6,922 nucleotides of DNA from Chitinophagales bacterium (GCA_020631035.1 JAHDIA010000098.1:1-6922); one strand, 5' to 3'; positions 1 to 5,901 are shown, counted from the first letter of the stretch. The notes: generated by a model from the sequence alone, not told the origin. Numbers and translations: made by a program.

Positions 1-275
1 GCAGTTGTGTAGCCATCACCATTCGTATGTATGCGGATAGAAAAAAATGGGATTTAGAAGATGTGGAAGTAGAGCTATCACAAGAGAGAGTACACAGTAA
101 GGATTGCGATGATTGTGAATCAAGCGAAGGCTATGTCCATGTCATTGAAAAGAAAGTCAAACTTTTAGGCAATCTTGATGACAAGCAACGGGCAAGGTTA
201 ATGGAAATCGCAGATAGATGTCCAGTAAATAAAACCTTGTTGAATGAGATTAAAATCAAAACAACAGCACTTTAA
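1..275 (+). CDS. OsmC-family peroxide reductase domain, 3' part only (5' end outside window)
   Basis: The reading frame is open from base 3 to the TAA at 273-275, so the ATG at 27 is internal and the true start lies upstream. About 90 residues are visible. OsmC/Ohr-family proteins are thiol peroxidases that reduce organic hydroperoxides with two cysteines. Both are visible here: one in the helix just before RMYADRKKW (S-C-V-A-I-T) and one in the RCPVNKTL motif near the C-terminus. The stretch between them (DWxxEDVEVELS type strand, then LDDKQRARLMEIAD) fits the usual OsmC C-terminal half. An extra C-x-x-C (DCDDCES) lies in the middle. From memory, this close variant (MYADRKKW, DCxDCE, LxxxQRxRLxEIAD) occurs both as free ~135-residue proteins and as the C-terminal domain of alpha/beta-hydrolase-OsmC fusions. 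The missing upstream part decides which. The next gene starts 50 bp downstream on the same strand and may be cotranscribed. Confidence 0.85.
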   Translation, partial: SCVAITIRMYADRKKWDLEDVEVELSQERVHSKDCDDCESSEGYVHVIEKKVKLLGNLDDKQRARLMEIADRCPVNKTLLNEIKIKTTAL

Positions 276-325
276 TTGATATTTAATTTAAATCAAACAT
301 AACAAATTATTAAAAAATAAATAAA

Positions 326-940
326 ATGAAAAAGACCTTAATTGTTAATTACACACCACGAGAGAACTCTAACACAAAGAAAATGGCTGACTATTTCATA
401 GAAAGAAATAAAGATAAAACTGATATAACTATTCTCGACTTGACTGAGGATACCCCAGATTTATTGTTAAAAAATAATCTAAACCTAGTAGTTGCTCGAA
501 ATTTTGGAGGTGTAGAACTTAATGAAGAACAACAAAAACTATTGACTAAGAATGACCGACTAACAAATCAGCTGTTAGATACGGATTATGTTGTAGTTGT
601 GACTCCTGTTTATAACTATTCATTGCCCGCAACAGTAAAAGCTTGGTTTGATGCAGTTATTCAAGCAGGAAGAACATTTGCAGCAACAGAAAAAGGACTG
701 GTAGGTTTATGCGAGAATACACAAGCATTGGTGCTTACGACGAGTGGAGGTGATTTTGGAATAGAACCTTTGAAAAATCTAAATTTTGCAACACCTTTGG
801 CATCAACTTGTTTTGATTTAATGGGTATTTCTACAGAAGCTATTACCGTATTTGGAACCCAACAATATGCTGATAAAGTAACAGACCTTATAGAAGCTTC
901 AAAAGGTGAAATTGACTTGCTAAGTGAAAAATGGTACTAA
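326..940 (+). CDS. FMN-dependent NADH-azoreductase-like flavoprotein (flavodoxin-like fold)
   Basis: The 204-residue product matches the usual length of AzoR-type quinone/azo reductases. These are cytoplasmic FMN enzymes that use NAD(P)H for two-electron reduction of quinones and azo compounds. It starts with a beta strand and flavin phosphate loop (KTLIVNYTPRENSNTKKMAD, residues 3-22). The strongest motif is at residues 94-118: a PVYNYSLPATVKAWFD stretch followed by V-I-Q-A-G-R-T-F, the hallmark AzoR flavin-binding segment. A second flavin-contact loop, TTSGGDFG, is at about 138-145, in place of the SRGG of E. coli AzoR. Residues 154-177 (FATPLASTCFDLMGISTEAITVFGT) match the family's C-terminal helix-strand that follows. 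The start is the ATG after an A-rich leader (AATAAATAAA), typical of Bacteroidota; no strong Shine-Dalgarno is visible. The physiological substrate is unknown; quinone detoxification is more likely than azo-dye reduction. Context with OsmC and a PNPOx-like flavoprotein suggests redox defence (inference). Confidence 0.88.
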   Translation: MKKTLIVNYTPRENSNTKKMADYFIERNKDKTDITILDLTEDTPDLLLKNNLNLVVARNFGGVELNEEQQKLLTKNDRLTNQLLDTDYVVVVTPVYNYSLPATVKAWFDAVIQAGRTFAATEKGLVGLCENTQALVLTTSGGDFGIEPLKNLNFATPLASTCFDLMGISTEAITVFGTQQYADKVTDLIEASKGEIDLLSEKWY

Positions 941-972
941 TTACTTGAGCACAAACAAAAGCTATCAACAAA

Positions 973-1033
973 TACGAGAATGAGTGAATGTGAGAATATT
1001 GTTAACATATGTAACAATTCTCGCATTCTCGTA
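973..1033. repeat. 61-bp imperfect hairpin / palindromic repeat between azoreductase and PNPOx genes
   Basis: Outer arms TACGAGAATG (973-982) and CATTCTCGTA (1024-1033) pair perfectly over 10 bp. An 8-base unpaired insert on the left arm (983-990) interrupts the stem. The stem then continues as GAGAA (992-996) with TTCTC (1018-1022), and TTGTTA (999-1004) with TAACAA (1012-1017), closing on a small ATAT loop. The GAATG / GAGAAT unit also recurs several times in each arm, giving it a repeat-built look. It lies 33 bp after the azoreductase stop. It could be a transcription terminator (no T-run follows it), an RNA-stabilising hairpin, or a copy of a dispersed REP/MITE-like element. Confidence 0.7.
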
Positions 1034-1087
1034 TTCTCCCATTCAAAAAGGACCTCATTAAAACTTCTTTACCAAAATCATATTCAT

Positions 1088-1651
1088 ATGGATTCAAAAT
1101 ACATTAGTGATATAGCATTCACAAAAGCCGTCAAAAAACGCCAAGAAGAAATGGGATCGAGACAGGCTTATCAAAACATGGCGGAGAAGAGAGATTGGCA
1201 AACAAAAATTACAACACAACTTCGTTATTTTATAAGCGAAAGAGATTCTTTTTATATGGCATCTGCCAATGCCGAAGGGCAGCCATACATTCAGCACAGA
1301 GGGGGACCAAAAGGTTTTTTAAAAGTATTAGATGATGAACACATAGCATTTGCAGATTTTTCAGGGAATCGTCAATATATTTCTGTTGGTAATTTTGACG
1401 AAAATAAAAAAGTTCATCTTTTTTTGATGGATTATCCCAATCGAAAAAGGATAAAAATTTGGGGCGAAGCATTTATAATTACTGATGATGAAGATTTAAT
1501 TGACCAATTGAAGGATGAAAATTACGAAGTGCCCATTGAACGAGTTATCAAAATCAAAATAACTGCTTGGGATGTAAATTGTCCACAACATATCCAACAA
1601 CGATATACCATAGAGGAAATTAAACCTCATTTAGATAGACTGAAAAGTTGA
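1088..1651 (+). CDS. Pyridoxamine 5'-phosphate oxidase-family flavin-binding protein
   Basis: The product is 187 residues from the ATG at 1088. An upstream in-frame ATG at 980 would add 36 residues, but it lies inside the arm of the hairpin at 973-1033 and its extension has no family-like sequence, so 1088 is preferred. A helical lead-in (FTKAVKKRQEEMGSRQAY, residues 11-28) precedes the split-barrel FMN-binding domain. Recognisable segments are FYMASANAEGQPYIQHRGG (55-73), PKGFLKVLDDEHIAFADFSGNRQYIS (74-99), the KVHLFLMDYPNRKRIKIWGEA strands (108-128), and WDVNCPQHI near the end (161-169). This pattern is typical of the 'PNPOx-like' family of about 190-200 residues, which is distinct from the vitamin B6 enzyme PdxH. 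Members bind FMN, FAD or F420 and are mostly uncharacterised, so no substrate is claimed. It follows two other redox genes on the same strand, but the hairpin upstream makes independent transcription possible. Confidence 0.85.
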   Translation: MDSKYISDIAFTKAVKKRQEEMGSRQAYQNMAEKRDWQTKITTQLRYFISERDSFYMASANAEGQPYIQHRGGPKGFLKVLDDEHIAFADFSGNRQYISVGNFDENKKVHLFLMDYPNRKRIKIWGEAFIITDDEDLIDQLKDENYEVPIERVIKIKITAWDVNCPQHIQQRYTIEEIKPHLDRLKS

Positions 1652-1658
1652 TGAAAAA

Positions 1659-1710
1659 TGCCCAATAAGTAGCTACACGTTTTTGGGTATATTCATGCAA
1701 GTTATGGGCA
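1659..1710 (+). other. attC-like bulged hairpin just downstream of the PNPOx-family gene
   Basis: TGCCCA (1659-1664) and TGGGCA (1705-1710) are complementary. Inside them TAA pairs with TTA, with one extra A bulged on the left. Next come a 3-by-3 mismatch and a GC/GC pair, around a spacer of roughly 20 bases. This resembles the layout of integron attC sites: R-boxes related to RYYYAAC and GTTRRRY, one extrahelical base, and an unpaired spacer. It begins only 7 bases after the stop codon, where cassette attC sites normally lie. The match is imperfect: the left box ends in AAT not AAC, the right box reads GTTATGG, and the inner L-box pairing is only two bases. No integrase gene or second site is visible. 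An ordinary hairpin, a repeat or a terminator remains possible. Confidence 0.3.
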
Positions 1711-1807
1711 AAAAATAATAGAAAATACGACTTTTGTCAATGCATCAAATATTGATTCATCAAAAGGCTTGGTTAATCCACCAATTGTGTTTGATTTTGA
1801 GCAGTAG
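1673..1807 (+). pseudogene. Possible C-terminal remnant of an unidentified gene
   Basis: A frame without an ATG start runs from just after the TAG at 1670-1672 to the TAG at 1805-1807. Its last part reads like real protein (I-I-E-N-T-T-F-V-N-A-S-N-I-D, then KGLVNPPIVFDFEQ). The first residues overlap the attC-like hairpin, so only about 1709-1807 is likely to be former coding sequence. I do not recognise the family. The alternative is a chance open frame in AT-rich DNA. Confidence 0.2.
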
Positions 1808-1850
1808 CAATGAAAAGAATTAAACTACCATTGCCACTGAACCCCATAAA

Positions 1851-1975
1851 ATAGCCGAGGCGTCGGACCGTCCCGATAGTAATGGAAAGCCCACAGTAGG
1901 GGCGAATAATTATTCGCCCAATACGAGGACTTGGAATGGATAGCGGGAACACAAGCAGCGACGAAGCACCCAAAC
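1851..1975. repeat. GC-richer dispersed-repeat-like intergenic block
   Basis: Between the possible gene tail and the hydrolase stop codon there is an abrupt GC-richer block. It contains phrases such as GCCGAGGCGTCGGACCGTCC, GAATGGATAGCGGGAAC and AGCAGCGACGAAGCACCC. Similar phrases are familiar to me from non-coding dispersed repeats in Bacteroidota genomes; this is recall, not a search. No uninterrupted gene crosses it, and the frames on either strand look like repeat-derived shadows. A perfect palindrome (1900-1919) sits in the middle as if inserted. Confidence 0.4.
1900..1919. repeat. Perfect 20-bp palindrome (REP-like)
   Basis: GGGCGAATAA and its exact reverse complement TTATTCGCCC abut without a spacer, preceded by GTAG. 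Short palindromes of the GTAGGGGCGAA...TTCGCCC type are common dispersed repeats in several bacterial phyla. Because it is symmetric it could act in either direction, for example as a hairpin after the minus-strand operon whose stop codon lies about 100 bp away. No adjoining T-run supports a terminator role. Confidence 0.7.
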
Positions 1976-2022
1976 ACTTGCTCCAATTAATCCGTCACAA
2001 ATATCTTTGGACCTATAATTCC

Positions 2023-3171
2023 CTATTCCCCTAGATACGCCCGACCAAACAAAACAAACATCCCAATCCCAAAGCTCTTTTCATTGGCAGCTTTCCGATT
2101 AAAATAATAGTCCTTATCTCCTATACAAGTGCCCTTGCAAACATTGAGCGTAATGAGTGCGTCCTGTTCTTTTCGGATACTGTATTTCCGCAATCCATAG
2201 AACGCCCGCTCTACACTTTTTTCATAAGCTTCTCCCGCAACAATGCCCTCCTTCAAAGCAATACAAATGCCATAAGCAAACATAGCCGTACACGAACTCT
2301 CGATAAAATTGCCCACTTCATCTTTCCTGACAGGAAGCTGATACCAATGCCCCGTTGTTGTATCTTGTAAGTCGGGTAAATGCACCAACATCTCCTTCAA
2401 ATAAGTCGCCAATTTCTTTTTCTGTGGAAGCCCGTCGGCTAGGGTAGAGACTGTCTCCGCCAAGGTCACCACCACCCAACCATTGCCACGCCCCCAAATT
2501 TCCTGACTGCGTTTCTGAGGATTGTCGCTCCATCCCTTTTGCCCACAAATCAAATTGCTTCTATTTTTATCATCATCGTCCCAGCCGTGATACCATAGCC
2601 CCCAGCGATCATCCTTGAGTTTTGCCCTATGCACCTCTATCTGATGAAGCAATTCATCTAAATATTGGGTATCACCACTAAGCAAATACATTTCCCGCAA
2701 ATAACAACCTACCATAAAAATCGTATCGTCCCACAACTCCTTAAATAGTTTTAAATGCGAGACGCCACCTTCATTCGTTTTAGGAATTTCCTTGTAATCC
2801 TCCCAAATTTTCTCGGCAGCTTTTTTGTATTTTTCCTCGCCTGTTATCCTTGCCAAAAAAGCCATTCCCAGACCCGAAGCAACCGCATTGGGTGTCCTGC
2901 CATTAGCCCTGTTGAGTTTTCTATCCATCGCCTTGCGAAGGTAAATTAAATATTCCTCCTTTTTGTCACCACTAGCCATTTCATACTGGACCTTGATGGT
3001 ATTCAACAAAGCAGCATTTTGCCAAGTCCAATGATATTTTTCGGCGGGCAAAAATTCCGTTCGGGCATAATGATCCAAGGAGTCAACCCAAGTAGTCTGT
3101 TGTGCAAAAAGTGTTTGGGACATTGCCAAACAAAATAAAAACATACAGAACTTTAAAGTTGAATGAATCAA
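2023..3171 (-). CDS. GH88/GH105-type unsaturated glucuronyl / rhamnogalacturonyl hydrolase, exported
   Basis: The 382-residue product has an N-terminal signal peptide (hydrophobic about residues 8-22, cleavage probably near LFAQ-Q). The rest is an (alpha/alpha)6-barrel of GH105 length. GH88/GH105 enzymes hydrate the double bond of a terminal 4,5-unsaturated uronic acid, releasing it from oligosaccharides made by polysaccharide lyases. Visible family marks are the ELWDDT motif (145-150; one Asp is the expected catalytic residue, as in YteR/YesR), the substrate-binding YHGWDD region (194-199), WGRGNGW (226-232), and the late ESS-TAMFAYG segment (291-301). The start is TTG at 3171-3169, overlapping the upstream gene's TGA as TTGA. 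The next in-frame ATG (3144) would give a signal peptide lacking its positive charge, so TTG is favoured. Coupling to the upstream T9SS protein implies one pathway. Without a lipobox or sorting domain it is probably periplasmic. GH105 is more likely than GH88, but the exact substrate cannot be read. Confidence 0.88.
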   Translation of the reverse strand: MIHSTLKFCMFLFCLAMSQTLFAQQTTWVDSLDHYARTEFLPAEKYHWTWQNAALLNTIKVQYEMASGDKKEEYLIYLRKAMDRKLNRANGRTPNAVASGLGMAFLARITGEEKYKKAAEKIWEDYKEIPKTNEGGVSHLKLFKELWDDTIFMVGCYLREMYLLSGDTQYLDELLHQIEVHRAKLKDDRWGLWYHGWDDDDKNRSNLICGQKGWSDNPQKRSQEIWGRGNGWVVVTLAETVSTLADGLPQKKKLATYLKEMLVHLPDLQDTTTGHWYQLPVRKDEVGNFIESSCTAMFAYGICIALKEGIVAGEAYEKSVERAFYGLRKYSIRKEQDALITLNVCKGTCIGDKDYYFNRKAANEKSFGIGMFVLFGRAYLGE

Positions 3172-5204
3172 AATTTAAGTAGTTTTTGATGATAATGTCT
3201 TCCCTCACTTTCAACAATGACCGTATACAAACCTGCCTGCCACCTAGCAGTTGGAATCGTATGCAAAGCAGTCGGCGTAAAGTCAATTTGCTCAAAATAA
3301 ACCTCTTTCCCAAGCGTGTTGACAACCCGAATATTGACAGACTCATTGGCAATAGAATGAAGATCGAGCCTAACGTAATCATTGCTAGGATTGGGATAAA
3401 TACTAAAAGCAGATTCATCGAAATTTGTCAATTCTAGAATAGAAGTCATCGTATCAATGTCCGCTACCAAAACACTATCGCCACCCCAAGCATATTGCAA
3501 AGAACGATTGTCAATAATGATTTGTGTATGATACACCTCTTCCGAAGTTTCAGGATCATTGTACCAATACTCATTAAATTCAGATGCCGCAATGATGCTT
3601 TGAAAATTATCAAAACTCTCATACATCGACGAATCACCGACCATTATCACCCAAGTCTGTCCTTCATCAGTGTCGCATGCCCACCAAGTATTAACCATTT
3701 CCGTACAACTCCTTCTCACCCCCACATAATTTTCATCTTGGCGTCCCATCAACCAAGGACCATCCTCTACAATTTCATCATAAGCATCCTCCTGCCAGAA
3801 CAAAGCGACATTTTTATCTGCAAACATATCACCAGCAAAAGCATCAATTGCGGATGGGATGGGTTCAGGGCGGTACATAATCAAAGCAAGGTTCCCATCT
3901 TGTTCTACCTGAGGCAAATGCGTATTTTCAATATTTCGATCACGATCTCCCCAATCCAATTTGACCTCTCCCGATTCGGTATAAACCGCCGTTGTTCCTA
4001 CCGTTGCCGCAAAAGGCCACTGCTGAAACCCAATCTTGCCTTTCCACAATTCAGAAACCGACATCAAAGCGACCGAATTGTTTTTAAAAATATGTACATC
4101 GTGCCCCGTCAGTGTGCTACTATACGAAAGCACATTCAAAATCTCTGCTATCTCAGGCGCATCTTCAGGAGCCACAAAAGAAAGGGCTTGCAAAGGTCCC
4201 CAATCCTTATGATCCCAAAGGCCATAATCCGCCAATAAGGTAAAACTTTCCTCTACAATATCGGGATGTGCATAACCACCATTGGTCCAATTAAATAGAA
4301 TCTGATCTATTGGATTTAAATTGCCGTGTATGTTCAAACCAACTTCCAAAGAATGCCCCACTTGTATTGTTGTATTCAACTGAGGCTTCCACGAATCAAT
4401 CACATTATCAACAGGCAAAGTCGAAGTCGCCAAAAAAGCACCCGCATGACTTGCCCCAGTCGGCACCTCTCCCAATCCAGTCAACAAATAAATCAAACTA
4501 TTGTGGTTTTGCCCATAAGCACTTCTATATTTTTCGGGATAATTCCGCCCAGCAGCAGGAAAATAAACCCCCAAATCCGTCGCAGGTTTCAAGAGGTCCT
4601 TCAATAACTTCTGTGCCACTTCCTTCGCCAAATCCTTCAAAGCAGGGTCTTCTACAAACTCATAAAGATTCAACAAACCACTCAAAGTATAAGGAGCATA
4701 GACCGAAGAGAAAAACTCATAAAACCCATAATTCAATTTCAACTGCAGATAATGCGTAAGCCTTGGATAGAGCGCATCATCGACCTCCCAGCCATAACGC
4801 TCGTGTAGCAACCACTCACTACTCATCCACATAATCATATGATTTTCCGTCCAATAATTGCGGGTCGTATCCCCAGGATTCAACCAAAAAGGCATCCCAT
4901 CCAGCACAGGCAAAATATCCTCATCATACAGCCCATCCGAATAAAACAACACCCGAACCAACTCCACAATCTGAAAATCTGGATCATACTTAGTCGGCAA
5001 AACAGCCAACAATTCCTCCAAGTTTTCAGCATCCAAAGGCATACCACGATACGCCTGTAAAGTCCTTACATTTCCCGAATTATTTTCAAGAGCCACATCC
5101 ACATACGCCATTTGTCGCTCAACATAAGCCTCATTATTCCCCCAAACCAACACAGCATTCAAACAGCCTAAAAAGAGGATTAGAGTCTTTTTTATATTTT
5201 TCAT
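3168..5204 (-). CDS. Secreted T9SS-sorted protein, candidate polysaccharide lyase of unrecognised family
   Basis: The product has 678 residues. Residues 1-22 form a Sec signal peptide (KNIKK, then LILFLGCLNAVLVW). Residues 597-678 are a type A T9SS sorting domain: the SIYPNPSND start, V-R-L-D-L, I-R-V-V-N-T-L-G-K-E-V, W-Q-A-G-L-Y-T-V-I-V, and the terminal basic QKLLKF. It is therefore expected to be exported by T9SS and released or anchored at the cell surface. I do not recognise the enzyme family. Residues ~25-350 are helical with aromatic-rich motifs (YWTENHMIMWMSSEWLL at 117-133, VYAPYTLSGLLNLYEF at 168-183, FPAAGR at 215-220, AYGQNHNSLIYLLTG at 229-243), suggesting an alpha/alpha toroid. 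Residues ~365-590 look beta-rich (HIFKNNSVALMSV, IGFQQWPFAATVGTTAVYT, LALIMYRPEP). A toroid followed by a beta sandwich is the plan of several polysaccharide lyase families. Conserved-looking Asn, His and Tyr (N121, H122, Y172, N232, H234) could be catalytic. This is inferred, supported by the coupled downstream hydrolase. Confidence 0.7.
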   Translation of the reverse strand: MKNIKKTLILFLGCLNAVLVWGNNEAYVERQMAYVDVALENNSGNVRTLQAYRGMPLDAENLEELLAVLPTKYDPDFQIVELVRVLFYSDGLYDEDILPVLDGMPFWLNPGDTTRNYWTENHMIMWMSSEWLLHERYGWEVDDALYPRLTHYLQLKLNYGFYEFFSSVYAPYTLSGLLNLYEFVEDPALKDLAKEVAQKLLKDLLKPATDLGVYFPAAGRNYPEKYRSAYGQNHNSLIYLLTGLGEVPTGASHAGAFLATSTLPVDNVIDSWKPQLNTTIQVGHSLEVGLNIHGNLNPIDQILFNWTNGGYAHPDIVEESFTLLADYGLWDHKDWGPLQALSFVAPEDAPEIAEILNVLSYSSTLTGHDVHIFKNNSVALMSVSELWKGKIGFQQWPFAATVGTTAVYTESGEVKLDWGDRDRNIENTHLPQVEQDGNLALIMYRPEPIPSAIDAFAGDMFADKNVALFWQEDAYDEIVEDGPWLMGRQDENYVGVRRSCTEMVNTWWACDTDEGQTWVIMVGDSSMYESFDNFQSIIAASEFNEYWYNDPETSEEVYHTQIIIDNRSLQYAWGGDSVLVADIDTMTSILELTNFDESAFSIYPNPSNDYVRLDLHSIANESVNIRVVNTLGKEVYFEQIDFTPTALHTIPTARWQAGLYTVIVESEGRHYHQKLLKF

Positions 5205-5531
5205 CTTCGCAATGTTTTTTCATAAAAAATACCAAGGAATCATTATTTCTCGACTCCTAAACTAGGAGGCTTGAAAATACAAAAAATTGCCACAAATTTT
5301 GTCAATCCATTTAAGTTTTTGGGCTTTTTTGTTTTTTGTACGGAATGCTTATAGCCTTGTCTGAAAGTGTGTCCCCGCTTTCGCCCATACATGGTATGTG
5401 GCTCTATCGGGCGTAGGTGGCATGTTTGGTCCTTCGTGGTTTCGTTTTTTTGCAAAAATAGGTGTAAATGCTTGTGTTTGGTAAATGAAGTATTTGCGAA
5501 GATTTATCCATTGTGTTTCATATGGAAAGTC
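5205..5531. other. Intergenic region without a supported gene
   Basis: This stretch lies between the divergent carbohydrate operon (leftward) and the mobile element. The part near 5205-5330 is AT-rich and should hold the operon promoter and leader. A GC-richer block from about 5340 to 5445 contains a CATAC-ATG-GTATG hairpin (5386-5398) and outer CGCCC / GGGCG arms (5382-5386 and 5409-5413). Read on the minus strand, this block gives protein-like phrases (PCMGESGDTLSDKAIS) interrupted by a stop, so it may be a dispersed repeat or a gene relic. A 70-codon minus-strand frame across the region has no recognisable domain and is not called. Confidence 0.5.
5254..5268 (-). promoter_or_regulatory. 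Small hairpin in the leader of the minus-strand carbohydrate operon
   Basis: CTCCTA (5254-5259) and TAGGAG (5263-5268) form a perfect 6-bp inverted repeat around a three-base spacer, about 50 bp upstream of the ATG at 5204. It could be an operator half-site pair or a leader RNA hairpin. The 5'-proximal TAGGAG-like strand could also be read as a Shine-Dalgarno lookalike, but it is too far from the start to serve as one. No clear Bacteroidota promoter (TTTG ... TAnnTTTG) with correct spacing was found nearby. Confidence 0.3.
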
Positions 5532-5699
5532 TTAGAACCTGTCTGAAAACCTATTCTGAGTTTGAGACAGAAGTATTTTGTGCTAGAACAAGGCGCAAAA
5601 AACGGAGTTATGCAGTGCATAATGAGTATTTTTGTAACGAAGTGCTAGAGCAAAAGACGAAGTCTCAGACCAGTAAGAGGGTTTTCATACAGGTTCTTA
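5532..5699. mobile_element. 162-bp palindromic MITE with TTA target duplication
   Basis: The element spans 5535-5696. Its ends are GAACCTGTCTGAAAAC (left) and GTTTTCATACAGGTTC (right), which are reverse complements apart from one mismatch. They are flanked by identical TTA triplets at 5532-5534 and 5697-5699. The whole element is imperfectly palindromic: GAGAC near 5564 answers GTCTC near 5662, CTAG recurs on both sides, and the exact centre is a perfect 7-bp inverted repeat, TTATGCA-G-TGCATAA (5608-5622). It has no transposase, so it is a non-autonomous MITE. A 3-bp TNA duplication with ends of this type is consistent with mobilisation by an IS5-superfamily transposase, but the parent element is not identified. 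It sits 40 bp upstream of the restriction-endonuclease-like stub. A 93-codon frame through it is an artefact of the palindrome. Confidence 0.8.
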
Positions 5700-5738
5700 A
5701 AAAAAACACTAACTTTGAAGCCAGAAGTAAATTGTTAT

Positions 5739-5888
5739 ATGAAACCCAAATTAACGATAGCAAGACTGAAGAAATCTGCAAAAGAATTTTGTGAAATTGA
5801 ATCCACATACCGAAACAAAGATCTTTATGGAGTAACAGATGGTAAAGCTATAGGAACGTATATTGAGCATAAATTCCAAAAGTTGTAG
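5739..5888 (+). pseudogene. Amino-terminal stub resembling a type II restriction endonuclease (49 codons)
   Basis: An ATG at 5739 opens a 49-residue frame ending in TAG at 5886-5888. The sequence reads KPKLTIARLKKSAKEFCEIE, then STYRNKDLYGVTDGKAIGTY, then IEHKFQKL. The 'LYGVTDGKAxGTYxEHKF' phrase is one I associate with the start of some type II restriction endonucleases, which are usually 200-300 residues long; this is recall and unverified. Here the frame stops straight after that motif. The following methyltransferase ATG comes 13 bp later, the spacing expected between full R and M genes. The simplest reading is an internal deletion that removed most of the nuclease. No PD-(D/E)XK catalytic core can fit in what remains. 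The alternative is a genuine small protein of unknown role. The frame is also open upstream into the MITE, but this is the first ATG. Confidence 0.5.
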
Positions 5889-5901
5889 ATAAAGTAAATA
5901 A

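Noticed and set aside
980..1087. Upstream in-frame start extending the PNPOx-family protein by 36 residues
   Set aside because: The ATG lies inside a hairpin repeat arm and the added residues look like translated repeat rather than the family's N-terminus; the ATG at 1088 gives the normal length.
1773..1973. 66-codon minus-strand frame
   Set aside because: It is generated by the dispersed-repeat block and palindrome; the sequence looks like repeat-derived translation, and it overlaps the possible gene tail.
3495..4759. Long plus-strand frames opposite the 678-residue protein (up to 247 codons)
   Set aside because: These are antisense shadows of a clearly real minus-strand gene, rich in Ile, Arg, His and Ser with no domain.
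5205..5330. Bacteroidota-type promoter for the minus-strand operon (TTG ... TATTTTC)
   Set aside because: TTG-like and TA-rich elements exist, but none combines a TAnnTTTG box with the expected spacing, so a promoter position cannot be supported.
5243..5455. 70-codon minus-strand frame upstream of the carbohydrate operon
   Set aside because: It crosses the operon leader, the small hairpin and the GC-rich block, with no domain and an unconvincing composition.
5513..5794. 93-codon plus-strand frame
   Set aside because: It is mostly translated palindromic MITE and ends in a different frame from the endonuclease-like stub; no recognisable domain.
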